NCBI RefSeq assembly: GCF_003672135.1
Contig: NC_039513.1
Coordinates: 11,755,971 to 11,819,970 of the forward strand
Direction: 5' to 3'
DNA: 64,000 nucleotides
Source of the DNA: Ooceraea biroi
Lineage: Eukaryota; Arthropoda; Insecta; Hymenoptera; Formicidae
This document shows positions 40,901 through 51,678 of the stretch, piece by piece. A program made the translations under genes and the position numbers. Numbering within the stretch: position 1 is the first letter of the stretch; every line of letters starts with the position of its first letter. The notes below the pieces were generated by a model that was not told the DNA's origin, searched no databases, and saw only the letters and a list, made by a program, of their open reading frames with translations.

Positions 40901-42849
40901 TTACTCTCCTTAATGACGCCGGCTTATCTGTCCTGAAAAAAAGTTCAAGGTAGCAAATGGACGTATGCACGCACTTCTGTTTGTTCGCGACGGCGTCACG
41001 AAAGCGCTCGCTTTTCCATTTTAGTCCAGCTCGCTCCGCATTGCTTCCCACATCGGAGTCGACTTGATATGACCTGCACGTTATCGTCGCGATTATCCGC
41101 GAGAGAATAATCTGTGATAGAACGAGATATATTCAATATATTTCTGCGTAGATCACCAGTCAAGGAATGATGAACAACACCGCGGTAACGAGCTACAGGG
41201 TGGTCACCGTGCAACATCCGCCGTTCATGATGTACAACAATGAGACCAATAAGTGGTTCGGCTTCTGCATCGACTTGCTAGATGAGATTCGCCAGTCTGT
41301 GCCCTTTGAGTATGAGATACGCGAGGTGGAGGACCAGCAGTACGGATCACTGAACGAAAACGGCAGTTGGAACGGCATGATCAAGGAGCTGATAGACAAA
41401 CGCGCCGACATTGCCCTGAGCTCACTTTGGGTGATGGCAGAACGCGAGAAGGTCGTGGACTTCACGGTGCCCTATTACGATCTGGTTGGCCTGACGATCA
41501 TGATGCAAAAGTCGAAGACGTCGACGTCGCTCTTCAAGTTCCTCACCGTGCTGGAGAGCGAGGTCTGGCTGTGCATCCTGGCGGCCTACTTCTTCACCAG
41601 CTTCCTCATGTGGTTCTTCGATCGCTGGTCGCCGTACAGTTACCAGAATAACCGCGAGAAGTACACGGAGGACGATGAGAAGAGGGAGTTCAACCTGCGC
41701 GAGTGCTTCTGGTTCTGCATGACCTCGCTGACGCCGCAGGGTGGCGGCGAGGCGCCGAAGAACCTGTCGGGGCGGCTGGTAGCGGCCACATGGTGGCTGT
41801 TCGGCTTCATCATCATCGCATCTTACACGGCGAACCTGGCAGCCTTCCTCACAGTGTCCAGGCTGGAAGTCACCATCGACACCTTGGAGGATCTGAGCAA
41901 GCAGTACAAAATACAGTACGCGCCGGTGCTCAAGTCGCCGGCGTACATCTACTTTCAGAGAATGGCGAACATCGAGGCGCGTTTCTACGAGTAAGCGATT
42001 ATTATATCGCAATGGTTTATATATTTTTTATTATTCTTGCTTGCACATTCAATATATCAAACTATAGTTTTACTATTTGCAACTCTTATAAGCATTGTAT
42101 CTTTTAAATTAATCGTAGGATTTGGAAGGATATGAGCCTGAACGACAGTTTGTCGGACGTAGAAAGAGCGAAGCTGGCCGTCTGGGATTATCCCGTCAGC
42201 GACAAGTATACGAAAATGTTTCAAGCCATGAAAGAGGCTGGCTTTCCAAGCAGTATCGACGAAGCGCTAAGGCGAATCCGAAGCGAAGGTCCATACGCGA
42301 ATAATCAATTCGCTTACATCGGTGACGCCTCGACCATCAAATACCTCGTCATGACGAACTGCGATCTGATCTCAGTCGGAGAGGAGTTCTCCAGGAAACC
42401 GTACGCCATCGCTGTCCAGCAAGGATCGCCGCTGAAGGATCAATTTAATAACGCGTACGTATAATTACGGAAATGCTTTCTTCCGAGTGATCTCACAAAT
42501 GATCTTTCGCAGGATCCTCATACTGTTGAATAAGAGGAAGCTGGAAAAGTTGAAGGACACGTGGTGGAAGCACAATCCCATTAAGAAGAAATGCGACACG
42601 GAGAACGACCAGAACGACGGCATCAGCATTTACAACATCGGCGGTGTGTTCCTCGTGATTCTCGTAGGCATCGTGTTCGCTTGCTTAACGTTAGCCCTCG
42701 AATATTGGTATTACCGGCATCATGCAAGAGTTAACGACTTACAACAAGCTACGCCGCCCAAAACGAAGACAGTTAAACCGATAAGATTCGATTTACATCC
42801 TGCTCCCACCCATGGATTTCAATCGTCGCAATTTAGATCGAGATTTTAA
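37948..42849 (+). CDS. Ir25a: Ionotropic receptor co-receptor Ir25a, complete, six exons
   Basis: Exons 37948-38089, 38611-38957, 39103-39900, 41152-41990, 42119-42454 and 42513-42849 give 932 residues with compatible phases (1, 0, 0, 2, 2); Drosophila Ir25a is about 947. Exon 1 encodes a signal peptide; ATGs at 37948 or 37969 (MKICILYMLSVIFAVYAAED) could start it. Exons 2-3 encode the amino-terminal domain (PTLSATYGQEGDIRDWRDLD, MPPADLMPE). Exon 4 carries S1 (MAEREKVVDFTVPYYD, with the carboxylate-binding Arg), M1, the pore loop SLTPQGGGEAPKNLSG and the M3 motif SYTANLAAFLT. Exons 5-6 carry S2 (VWDYPVSDKYTKM, SVGEEFSRKPYAIAVQQGSP) and M4. Known of the family: a broadly expressed co-receptor forming heteromeric cation channels with tuning IRs in olfactory, gustatory, thermo- and hygrosensory neurons. 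Intron 39901-41151 starts GC rather than GT. A LINE-like fragment lies in that intron. Confidence 0.96.
39901..41151 (+). other. GC-AG intron of Ir25a
   Basis: The donor reads CAG followed by GCAAGT, the consensus for the GC class of U2 introns, and the acceptor is TTTCTGCGTAG. Both sides are phase 0, giving IETPMQ joined to ITSQGMMNN. The nearest GT donor, four bases downstream, gives phase 1 and does not fit the neighbouring acceptor candidates. Confidence 0.75.
39998..40252 (+). mobile_element. Truncated non-LTR retrotransposon or SINE-like 3' fragment
   Basis: It starts near ACTAGCTGGCGCTTG with a CpG-rich CTCGCGCGCTTCGCGCGCTC segment. It continues through CAAATCGGTTTAGTAGTTTC and ends near TTATATTAGTATGATAGTAT. 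This order of motifs is one I recognise from the very common 3' ends of arthropod RTE-type LINEs and derived SINEs (from memory). No reverse transcriptase sequence is present. It lies about 100 bp inside the GC-AG intron of Ir25a. Confidence 0.55.
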
Positions 42850-44727
42850 GTTCTGAAATTTTAGAAGTGAACACACATATCTGAGGTGATTTTTTTAAGG
42901 TGATTTCCCCAGTAGGCTAATTCTGCAGAAGACAATTTTCGATTATACTTTTATTATTAAAATGTAATTTTTATTTTATATTTTATTAATAAAATATTAT
43001 ATACTAATGCGAGAGGGTAAAACAGCACAAAATAATATTTTGATAAATTTATTTGAATATTTTTAGCGTTTATTCTGCGTATGTATCTGTAGTTTGAAAT
43101 GGACTTGCATTTCTTTTTGGTAGAGAAAAGGTTGGTAAAAATGTATAATGTGAAAAGTGCATATACATGTATACATATATATGTATATATAATTTTCATT
43201 CAATGCCTTTATTTGTCCTTTCCCATACATGATTTCACCATATATTCGTTTTATGCTTCCATTTTTTCTCTTTACAATTTTTACATTGCATTCATCCTTT
43301 TTACGCCATGTCTCCAAGATAGAATCGCTGAAAGTAACACATTCCTTCCTAACACAATTTTTCCGTATGGCGCAGCGATATCTCTCACAACATACATCTC
43401 AAAGGCATTTCGATCCTAGTAACATTTTTTTGTATTTTCTTGCATACCTTTCGCGAGGTAAGCGTGTTCTCGAGTTACACGTTCTTTTTCGTTACATGTA
43501 TATTCTCGGTTATTCGGTTTCCATGAGCACGGGGAAAGCGTTGGACACAAGGGGATCTGGGACACGGGAGAGGTGGGAGGGGAATCGGTTAAGGGAATTA
43601 ATCTTCTAGGGGGATAAACCATATCGGGGAAATGCGATTAAGATAATTCATTAATAATTACAAGAAAACAAGAAAAGAACAGCGCTGTAATTAAACATCC
43701 GATTCGCAATCGTGCAGCGTTCGCAGTAAGTACACAAATCCTCTCAAATTTATCTCCACTCTCCGACCTTCGTTTAAATCTATTCGTGTCTGTTTTCACG
43801 ATATCCACACCTTTTTCATCTCTCTCTCTCTCTCTCGATAAGAATTGCACAAGTATGCTCTCGGCTTGCACGTCGGATGAGAAACGCAATCGCTTCCTAC
43901 AATTTCCTACAAAATCGGCGTAAAATGTTCTCTTCTTGAAAAATCACGAAAATCAACAACACCTACAACTGAAATTGTGTTGACTACATCTTCGACGTTC
44001 TCTCAACGTGAAACATTGTGTAAGGTGTACACGTTTTTTTTTCTTTTTTTTCCATTGCTTGCTCGTTTATTCATCGAAAAGTTAATGGCGATTATCTAAA
44101 TGAATTAATTAATATTCTTGCATTTTGCACCGTTTCAATTGCATATTGCATTATTTACGAATTATGAAGGGGGTTTACTCGCGTGCCTTCTTGGATACAT
44201 GCATAACAAATTCCACATGCCAAGAGGACCCCCATTTGCACTACTATCAATTGTTTCTTCGTTTCTTAGGAAAACAAGAGTAGCTAGACCTCGTCAAATC
44301 TCGACAGTACCTCGTAGCGGCTTGCTAGTTATCCAGTTAACAGACGAATGCAAGATCGTTGATAACTGATAATCGGAGCCGCTACTGTGTCTTCCAACAG
44401 AAAAAGAAACGCCTATACAATCAGATATATTCGTAATCGTAATCGAAATAAAGTTCGTACGTAAAATACCTGCAAGGATACGTGCGCTATCAGCATATAT
44501 TCAATTTGAAAGTAAGTCGCGCTTCATCTCATAGCAAAACTATATTATTTCATAGCTTTGACTTATATTTTATCCTAGTTTCGTCGCACCCGCAATACAA
44601 GCTACTACTTCACATGAAACGTCTCACATCAGACGACCGTGAGCTCGCACTTGCAACTCGGTTGCAAATTGAATATACACTTTACATGTATAGCAAAATC
44701 ATTGCTATGAGCAAAAGAAATTGAGGA
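42850..44727. other. Convergent intergenic region (Ir25a 3' end and 3' end of the minus-strand gene)
   Basis: It contains poly(A)-signal-like AATAAAA at about 42,989 for Ir25a. The open frames on either strand are low-complexity AT-rich sequence with no recognisable domain. A CT run (about 43,820-43,838) and a T tract (44,033-44,051) are the only simple repeats. Confidence 0.5.
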
Positions 44728-44832
44728 AAGGGACCTGCACTTAAAAATGTCAATAAAAGAAGGTAAAATAATTACTCGTCTTTCTTCGGGCATTTTGATA
44801 TCTTTTGATATTTTTAAGTGTAAAAGTCCCTT
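44728..44832. repeat. Short inverted repeat (about 33-nt arms) in the 3' flank of the minus-strand gene
   Basis: The left arm 44728-44760 begins AAGGGAC and contains CACTTAAAAATGTCAATAAA. The right arm (44799-44832) is its imperfect reverse complement, with a spacer of about 38 nt. It lies 100 bp past the stop of the minus-strand gene, so it would be in that gene's 3'UTR. It could be a tiny MITE or a structured RNA element. Confidence 0.6.
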
Positions 44833-44905
44833 AAAAAGAGAAGTGATTTTGAGTCCTTTAAAGGACCCCATATTTATCTTTGGTAAGATATACGTTCATG
44901 CACCA

Positions 44906-44937
44906 ATCGTATATACGTCTCATTATACGATTGGTTA
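44906..44937. repeat. Perfect short hairpin overlapping the stop region of the minus-strand gene
   Basis: The arms ACCAATCGTATA and TATACGATTGGT are separated by about 10 nt. The right arm abuts the TAA (44937-44935) of the reconstructed last exon. It could act in 3'-end processing or be coincidental. Confidence 0.6.
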
Positions 44938-47900
44938 AATATTTATGGGTATAATTTTGTTCCTGCGGCCGCTATTCAGAATGCTCAACTTCCTAGAAAA
45001 AGAAGAAAGAAAAGAATATTAATAAACGAAGAGTCTTTTCTTCCTCGACAGTTATTATTATAGTTATAGCAATTATGAGGACAACATGTGATTAGGTGAT
45101 AACAAAAGTTTGTAGCGTTATTTAATTTTTGTGTGAAAAGGATCAAAAGTTGTTAAAGAACGGAATTATAAAGTTACCGCTAAAATGACAAATGGTACTG
45201 AAACGAAACGGCACGTATGTTGTTGTTGAATGAATATTTATATAACTGTCTTAGAATTTCACTGCACACACTACACAGACGCTACGAACTTGTGTAAGTC
45301 AGTACACTATATTACATGTTATCACACATGAGATGACCTTGTACAGAAAAGTCTTCATAAATTCCTGCTTTCTGCGACAGTGTCAACAGATTTGACGACT
45401 GGAAAGGTATTCTCTTATATTTGTAAATACATGCTTCGAATTTTATCTAACGTTAACATTGCTAATCGTTATCAGTCATACGACAGTCTCCGAGAGCTTC
45501 ACATCGTATACTAGTTCGCGCAAATTGGAGAACATGAAAAATAGAATTTGCTGTGCCTATGATAATAATACATCAGCTACATTGGTCATAGTTCGATCAT
45601 TTCTTATGCGTGAAGTTCAAAAATGCTGACAAGTGCGAAAATTACATTTTGAACATTTATTGAAACAGGTAATGTAATGTCTGCATGCTCGCGAGATTTA
45701 TTAAAGTGATTGATGAAATGATTTTCCTATAACCTGCATATATTTTTTATTTCTTTATGCCACTCTGATAATTTAATCTGTTATGTTATAATGCAGTGTG
45801 TATTCGCTTCTAATCATCAAATCTATTGTCACAAAAGATATTAACTGAATATATGCAAATTTTTTTGTTACAAGGTTATTTGAACGTTAAAATATTAATT
45901 TTAAAAAATTAATTTTAAAAATATTTATCTTTAACAGAAATAAATTTATAACATAGAGGAATAATTCATACCTTTCGCCAGTGTAATGCACAGGTACGAC
46001 TGTCTTCAACCTTTCCGCTGTTACAGGACTGAGTCCTCGCAGAGGTGGAAATTCCACGTCAAAATCTCCAACTCTCTCGTATTCGCCTTTACTACGCCGT
46101 CTCCTAGTCTTCACGTCGGCAGACTCGTCATGCAGCGAATGATCGACATCGAGGGTATCGGGAGTGCTGACATATGTTAATTCGCGCCTAACATATGGGT
46201 TAGCCAGACAGAAAGATGAAGAAATCGATTTAGTAGTTGTACCAAATTGTGCCATTGTACTATACGAATCTTTCGGATCTCTCCTCTTCCTTCTTCTTAA
46301 AGAATTCGCTCCTGAATCAGCTGCAGCATCAAAACCAGGATTGGGTTCGGGATCAGGCTCGTGGTCAGCATTGTTCTCAAGATCCGCCGCAGAATCTCCA
46401 TTAGCACCTCTATTAGGATTCCTATCAGATTCTTCATCGGATTCTGTATCAGAATCCGTGTCAGTGTCTGAATGTACCGTGGGATCTACTTCTGACACAG
46501 AATCTGACTCAGAATCTTCTTCCGTATCGATGCAATCTGCGATCGAAGATCCTGCCGCAGGTTTTCTGACCAAATCCGCCTGCGTCGCCACGTCATTCTG
46601 ACGCACGCGAAATCTTATCACGAAGGACTCTGACTGTCTCTCAATGTTGTCCCGATACTCACGGTATGGCGTCTCGCTTCCTGGAAGGTACAATCTTCCA
46701 GACTCCGATCTTCTGTACGTTATTCTCTCGACCGAATTATCGATGGGGAAGGTGGTCCCATCAGCCCACTCACCGTCCTCTCTTATCGGTCGGAAGTGAG
46801 TACGAGAAGACGTTAATAGATCTTCTGGTTCTGAATTACCTTCCAAAAACGCGTAAAGAACTTCGCGATCTTCCGCTTGACAATCCGGAGGAGGAGGAAT
46901 TCGGTCACTTCCTTGCGGAGTAGCAGGCACATTTGCAGAAAGCTCGGAGTCCTTAAAGTATTCAGGCCAAGAATTGTCATTTTCCGCAGCCGCGTGAGAC
47001 CATATGTTGTGTCCGGCTGCGTTTGTAGGCTGGCCCAACAGCATGAAATTTATCTCCGCGTTTTGGCATGAATCCTGCCGTTGCATATTAATTTGATTTA
47101 CAGGAACTATAAGAGATCAACATAATAATATAACTTATGAATATAAACAAATATATTATAGTATAAAAATGTATGAAATGTATAAATAGATTAAAAGATG
47201 TATTAAGAAATATATCGCACGTATATGCCAAGTGTATACGCGAAGCAAGTTGAACTTACCATCGACTATCAGTATCACGGCTGAACGAATTATCGGAATA
47301 GAAAAAAAGCTTGGTACTGCTAAATTGCAAATATGGGACACTAACTTATAAATTACATCGCATAAAAATCTTAAATATAGTAACTGTGACGTAAATTCTA
47401 TAATAATTTTATCATCATGTTATCATATTATCTTTATGATACATAATGGTGTACACTTTATTTCGATTTATATGAATTGTATATCACAGTTCATACAGCA
47501 GAGCCAGGTTTTTTTTCCATTAAAAATTTTGTACCTATATTTTAAAATACATCTTTTATGAATATAACTATAAAATTTTCAACCATGATAATTTATTTAA
47601 TATGTTATAAGAAAACTAATTGTAAACAAAACAATTGTAAATAAATGTTTTAAATAAAATAAATATTACAATGAAATACGTTTTTCTATACTTCTCTCTT
47701 GGATATACCTTTTCGTATCACAACTTTTGTAGAAATATTTTGTATTTTTTATTTTATTTTTTATGCATATTAACGTGCATTATTTTCCCGCTTTGATTTT
47801 TTAATTATCATTTTAATGCTAATGATCAGTTTACGAACAGTTTACTTCATCAGCGAGCAAGAGGTAACTTAATTATGAATTCATAAAATGTTATACTTTA

Positions 47901-49747
47901 GATGAATGATGAATTAATTGTCACGTCCAGAATTTACAGACGTAATTAGATTCGGTGATTGTTGTTAATAAAATAATGAATTTTATGATAATTAGTAAAT
48001 CGCATTTGAATGGCGGACAAGGGACGATTTTTGTATCGCTATTACCAGTTGTCACAGTCCAGGTCTGATTTTGGGGCGTGATCGGGGGAAGATAAGTGTG
48101 TATGAAATGTATGCAGTGTTTATGTATGCAAAAATTTATTTAAAGATAAAAGATGAGAATAAGTATAAAGACAAAGTAGTTAATTTTATGATAGAAGATA
48201 AGATAATAAAGTTTATTTAAAGATAAAAAATGAGAATAAAGAAAAAGTAGTTAATTTTATGATAGAAGAGAAGCTAATAAATGTAAGTAAATGTTGATAA
48301 AAATGAAAATGAATATATTGACATCAATAAATTTGATGTCTTGTCCATATGCGTTTATCCGTGTCCGTGTCCGTGTCCGTGTCCGTGTTCGTATCCGTAT
48401 CCATTTGTTTGGGAAGGTAAGTTTTTATACGCCATGTATGTTACCTGGGACGATAGTAGTCTGATAGATCGCTCCATTCTTATCGTGCACTATGTGGAGC
48501 CATGGAACAGTTACTTTCATAGTCAACCGCTCAAGAAAAGTACCGGCTGGCCATTGTACTTCCAGCGCTTCAGGAGATGTGCAAATATGGGGGACTTGGT
48601 CATTTGCAAGTAGAGGATCGTACCAAATTTCTTCTACCTCATCGTTAAATATCTTATTAATAAGATCCTGATAATCGTCCAGATCGACATCCAGTTCACG
48701 TGATATCATATCAGCTGGATTTACTGTTGAGTATACATGGGCCGGATCACAGCACATTCTTATAGCATCCTAAACAGAAAAACAGGAAATTAAGAATGAA
48801 AGAAATAAAAAACAGAAATATAAATTGGATTGAGAAAATTTGAGAAAGAAGAGCAGAGAGTAACAAAGGCTATTGCGAGTATTACTTACAACAAGTTCAG
48901 TTCCTCCATTGCCTTGATCGTTAGTTATGCCGTTTTCAGCACTCAAATCGACCTCATCGATCGCAGGTGGGTTGATGAAAAAAGTTTCAGTCTCCTTTTG
49001 AAACAGATTATCAGTAGCTTCAGGTGTTGAAGTTGCGAGTGGACTCCAGTTAGCTTCGTCTTCAGGGGTAAAGGCTGCTAAATTGTCTTCTGAATCATCA
49101 GTGAAGCTTGTACTCAGACATTGTAGCTCATAATCAATCAATCTATTTAATTCTTCTAACTCTTGTAGTATCTGAGCTTCTCGTATCTCGTTTAGTCTCG
49201 AGCACAGTTCATCGGCCAGCATATTTACTGGATATATCTAAACAGAAAAAAATAGAAATAAATAAAAAATATAGAATAAAAGTAAAACATTTCTATATAC
49301 CTTAAATATTATATTATTTATATTATATAATACTTATTGTTAGTATGCATATCATATATATGTACGTATATATGTAAGGTGTACCTATATTATCTATGTG
49401 TACATATATGGATAATAATTTACCTGGTCACATAGGTTCATCAGATTATCCACAAGAATTTGTCGTTGCTCACTGTCATGCTGTACTTTGTCTTGTTGTC
49501 TAAGTCGCAAACTACCGTCACCCCCTGAACTACCAGGTACTCCAAATGCTTCTTCTGAAGTATTATTATACAGTACCGAGAAGGGAAAGCACAAAAAGTC
49601 GAGTACAAGTCGCGAGTGCGTAGATGGGTTGCGAATACCCAAAACGTCCAAGCGTGCTTCAAGCCAATTACGCAACTCCACCTGAGCCCATGAGCCAGGG
49701 GTGTCACTTTCAGGGGATGACGGTGCGACTTGATTCTTCATACCCAT
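44935..49747 (-). CDS. Uncharacterised acidic multi-exon protein, 729 residues
   Basis: Exons on the minus strand: 49747-49424, 49237-48890, 48769-48445, 47106-45972 and 44992-44935. Phases 0, 0, 1, 2 match at every junction, the total is 2190 nt, and the last exon follows a strong pyrimidine tract ending TTTTCTAG. The start is ATG in MGMKNQVAPSSPESD. I do not recognise the family. Visible parts: residues about 19-50 (ELRNWLEARLDVLGI) recall the PWI-like N terminus of CCDC43, but the rest does not; a leucine/glutamate-rich, probably helical segment (ILQELEELNRLIDYELQ); a region with conserved-looking aromatic residues (EEIWYDPLLANDQVP, VTVPWLHIVHDKNGAIYQ); an acidic Ser/Asp/Glu stretch with alternating SD and TD pairs; and two basic patches (LRRRKRRD, TRRRRSKGE) that could be nuclear localisation signals. 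No membrane segment or signal peptide. Probably intracellular; function unknown. Confidence 0.75.
48137..48282. repeat. Direct tandem duplication, about 72-75 bp unit, two copies
   Basis: Copies at about 48137-48211 and 48212-48282 both run TTTATTTAAAGATAAAA ... GTAGTTAATTTTATGATAGA with small internal deletions. They lie inside the intron. Confidence 0.8.
48357..48402. repeat. Hexanucleotide (TCCGTG)n tandem repeat
   Basis: About five TCCGTG units decay into TTCGTA/TCCGTA variants. The repeat lies about 40 nt from the splice donor within the third intron of the minus-strand gene. It translates to Cys-Pro repeats on the plus strand, but there is no sign that it is coding. Confidence 0.85.
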
Positions 49748-49988
49748 TGAATATATTTTTTATACGATCTTAAAACTTTAACCAGCTGTGTAACTTCCAG
49801 GGTGATCATCTCTCCTAAAAGTTATAGTTGTGGTTTTAAGATATCTAAAAGTCTTGCAACTAAAAAAACGTAAATAAACAATCATTGCTCACCAATATGT
49901 ACAATAAGGTATTACGATTTATTATTGTCCTTTAATGTTTCAATTTCATGGGAACCACCATTGCGTAATGCGTCAGTTTTATAAAATG
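49748..49988 (-). other. Upstream flank or 5'UTR of the uncharacterised minus-strand gene
   Basis: AT-rich DNA upstream of the start ATG. No TATA box or defined initiator could be assigned. The CpG-richer DNA at 50,450-51,000 is a more likely promoter zone. Confidence 0.35.
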
Positions 49989-51200
49989 TTTTCTTTTCCT
50001 TTTCTTCTTTTCCAAAGAATTGTTACTCTTGCATTAGTTACTTAATTGCCCAGAAATGTTAGCAGTTTTCTTCTTTTATAAGGTTGAAAAGTTATGTTGT
50101 TTAAAAATTATTTAGTTTCTGTACTTGGGTGGTGGATATATTGTTGTTGCGAGGTTGGCAGGTCTTGGTGAAGGATAACAAATATAGTTTCCTTCCCATT
50201 TTGACACTGAAATTGTACATATAAAGAAATACATATAGACGCCTATAGAAACATACAACTGTAGCTGGATGTCGTATTCACAATGATAAACATGTATGCA
50301 AACATACACAAGAAGCTGACAAACAGGAGCAAGGTCTAACGGTAGACAAGTTATGTGACACGCAGTGTACAAGCGAATGGAACCGAATATCATGGTCGAA
50401 TGCAACATTGTCGTTTTATGAAATACTACTTTTTCACCGTGTTATCTATATACGAAGGAACGATGACTGCATCAAGTAAACGCGAATGTACATATATCGG
50501 TCTGCACGAGTGTTACCTCAACCGAGACTGGGACGCGCGGGAAACCAGTGCAAATTTAGACGGACGACGCGATTGCAGGCACATGTTCGCACGCCGAGAT
50601 TGTTGGCAAAGGATCCTGGTCGGGTGTAATGCAAATAACCTTGCGCTCGTACGCTATAGAGCTTCGACTGAGTCATTCTGCTTGGGACCGAAGGTTCTTT
50701 TGCGCGACATCGCGTAACGTCACTCGCAGCGGCGAAGCAACGGATTCACATCTCGTATACGTGTGTCTCATCGAAACGAACGTGAACTCGGGGGTTTCTG
50801 GTGTACCTGTATGCCCCGAGAGATGATTTTCACCCCGGCCTCTTTTACACAACCCACTCAGTCGAAAAACATGGCGAACTACTAAAAGCATTCTCAATCT
50901 CCCCGCGGATTACGCACTCCCTCATGTTACCGAACCTAACTTCACGCCGTGGACACAGCAATCAGTGCCTTCTCGCGGCAGCCTGTATAATTAACGTTTA
51001 AGTCGTGGTGAGACGTGATTGGTTGATCGGACGATTGCGACTTGTCCATAATCTACCATCCAAGTACAGAAAGTAAGTAATTTTTAAACAACATAACTTT
51101 CAAACCTCATTAAAAAAGAAAACTGCTAACAGTTCTGGGCAATTAAGTAACATTTACGCAAGAGTAACAATCTTTGGAAAAGAAAAAAAAGAAAAGAAAC
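49989..51200. repeat. Long inverted-repeat (foldback) element 1
   Basis: The left arm (about 49989-50136) reads TCCAAAGAATTGTTACTCTT, then TTAATTGCCCAGAAATGTTA, and ends TTTCTGTACTTGG. The right arm (about 51050-51200) is its reverse complement with scattered mismatches and 1-nt gaps. Spacing and order are conserved over about 145 bp. The 0.9-kb interior lacks a transposase frame and includes a CpG-richer part at 50,450-51,000. It is either a non-autonomous foldback transposon or an inverted duplication around the promoter region of the minus-strand gene. No target duplication could be resolved. Confidence 0.7.
50450..51000 (-). promoter_or_regulatory. CpG-richer block, candidate promoter of the minus-strand gene
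   Basis: Between the arms of foldback element 1 the sequence becomes richer in CG dinucleotides (ACGCG, CGCGACATCGCG and others) than the AT-rich DNA around it. It lies 0.7-1.2 kb upstream of the start of the 729-residue protein. This fits a promoter but rests on composition only. Confidence 0.25.
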
Positions 51201-51678
51201 GAGTGACATTTGCGTTCGAGAGAACGGCCACTCAAAACGGCATCTGTACACTGCATATGTATCACACTCGTGCTATCATCGTAGGATCGTAGCTAGTCTA
51301 TGCCTTTTTAAATCGACAATCGCGACCGTGCGATATTTTTCAAATGAATTCGATTCAATAAATTCAAATGGGCAGAATCAACAAACTGGAGATGAGAACG
51401 GAGATATTACGCGATGTACATCTTCCACGTATGCAGAGACATAGTTATTTCACACCGTACCGTTAAGAACAATCGTTTTTGTACATTACACTGGCAAATG
51501 ATATGAATTATTCTTCATATTATTTAATATTTCGTGCACTTTACTCATACATGCCCCATAAAGATAGGCGTAGGCTTGTATTTCTGTATTGTATTATGGT
51601 GTCATGGCAATGTAGATGAAGCAAGTTGTAATATTAATATGCGTAATAAAAGTAGAGTCGACGAAGTAAATGACATTA

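Larger units (their letters stand above)
47107..48444 (-). other. Third intron of the uncharacterised gene
   Basis: An AT-rich intron with donor CAG followed by GTAACA and acceptor CTCTTATAG. It contains the 75-bp duplication and hexamer repeat listed separately and no other recognisable feature. Confidence 0.65.

Noticed and set aside
41422..42012. 196-codon minus-strand frame over Ir25a exon 4
   Set aside because: Antisense shadow of strongly biased Ir25a codons, His/Arg/Gln-rich with no domain.
46164..46601. 145-codon plus-strand frame with Ser repeats
   Set aside because: Antisense of the acidic SD/TD-rich region of the minus-strand gene, which has consistent splice phases.
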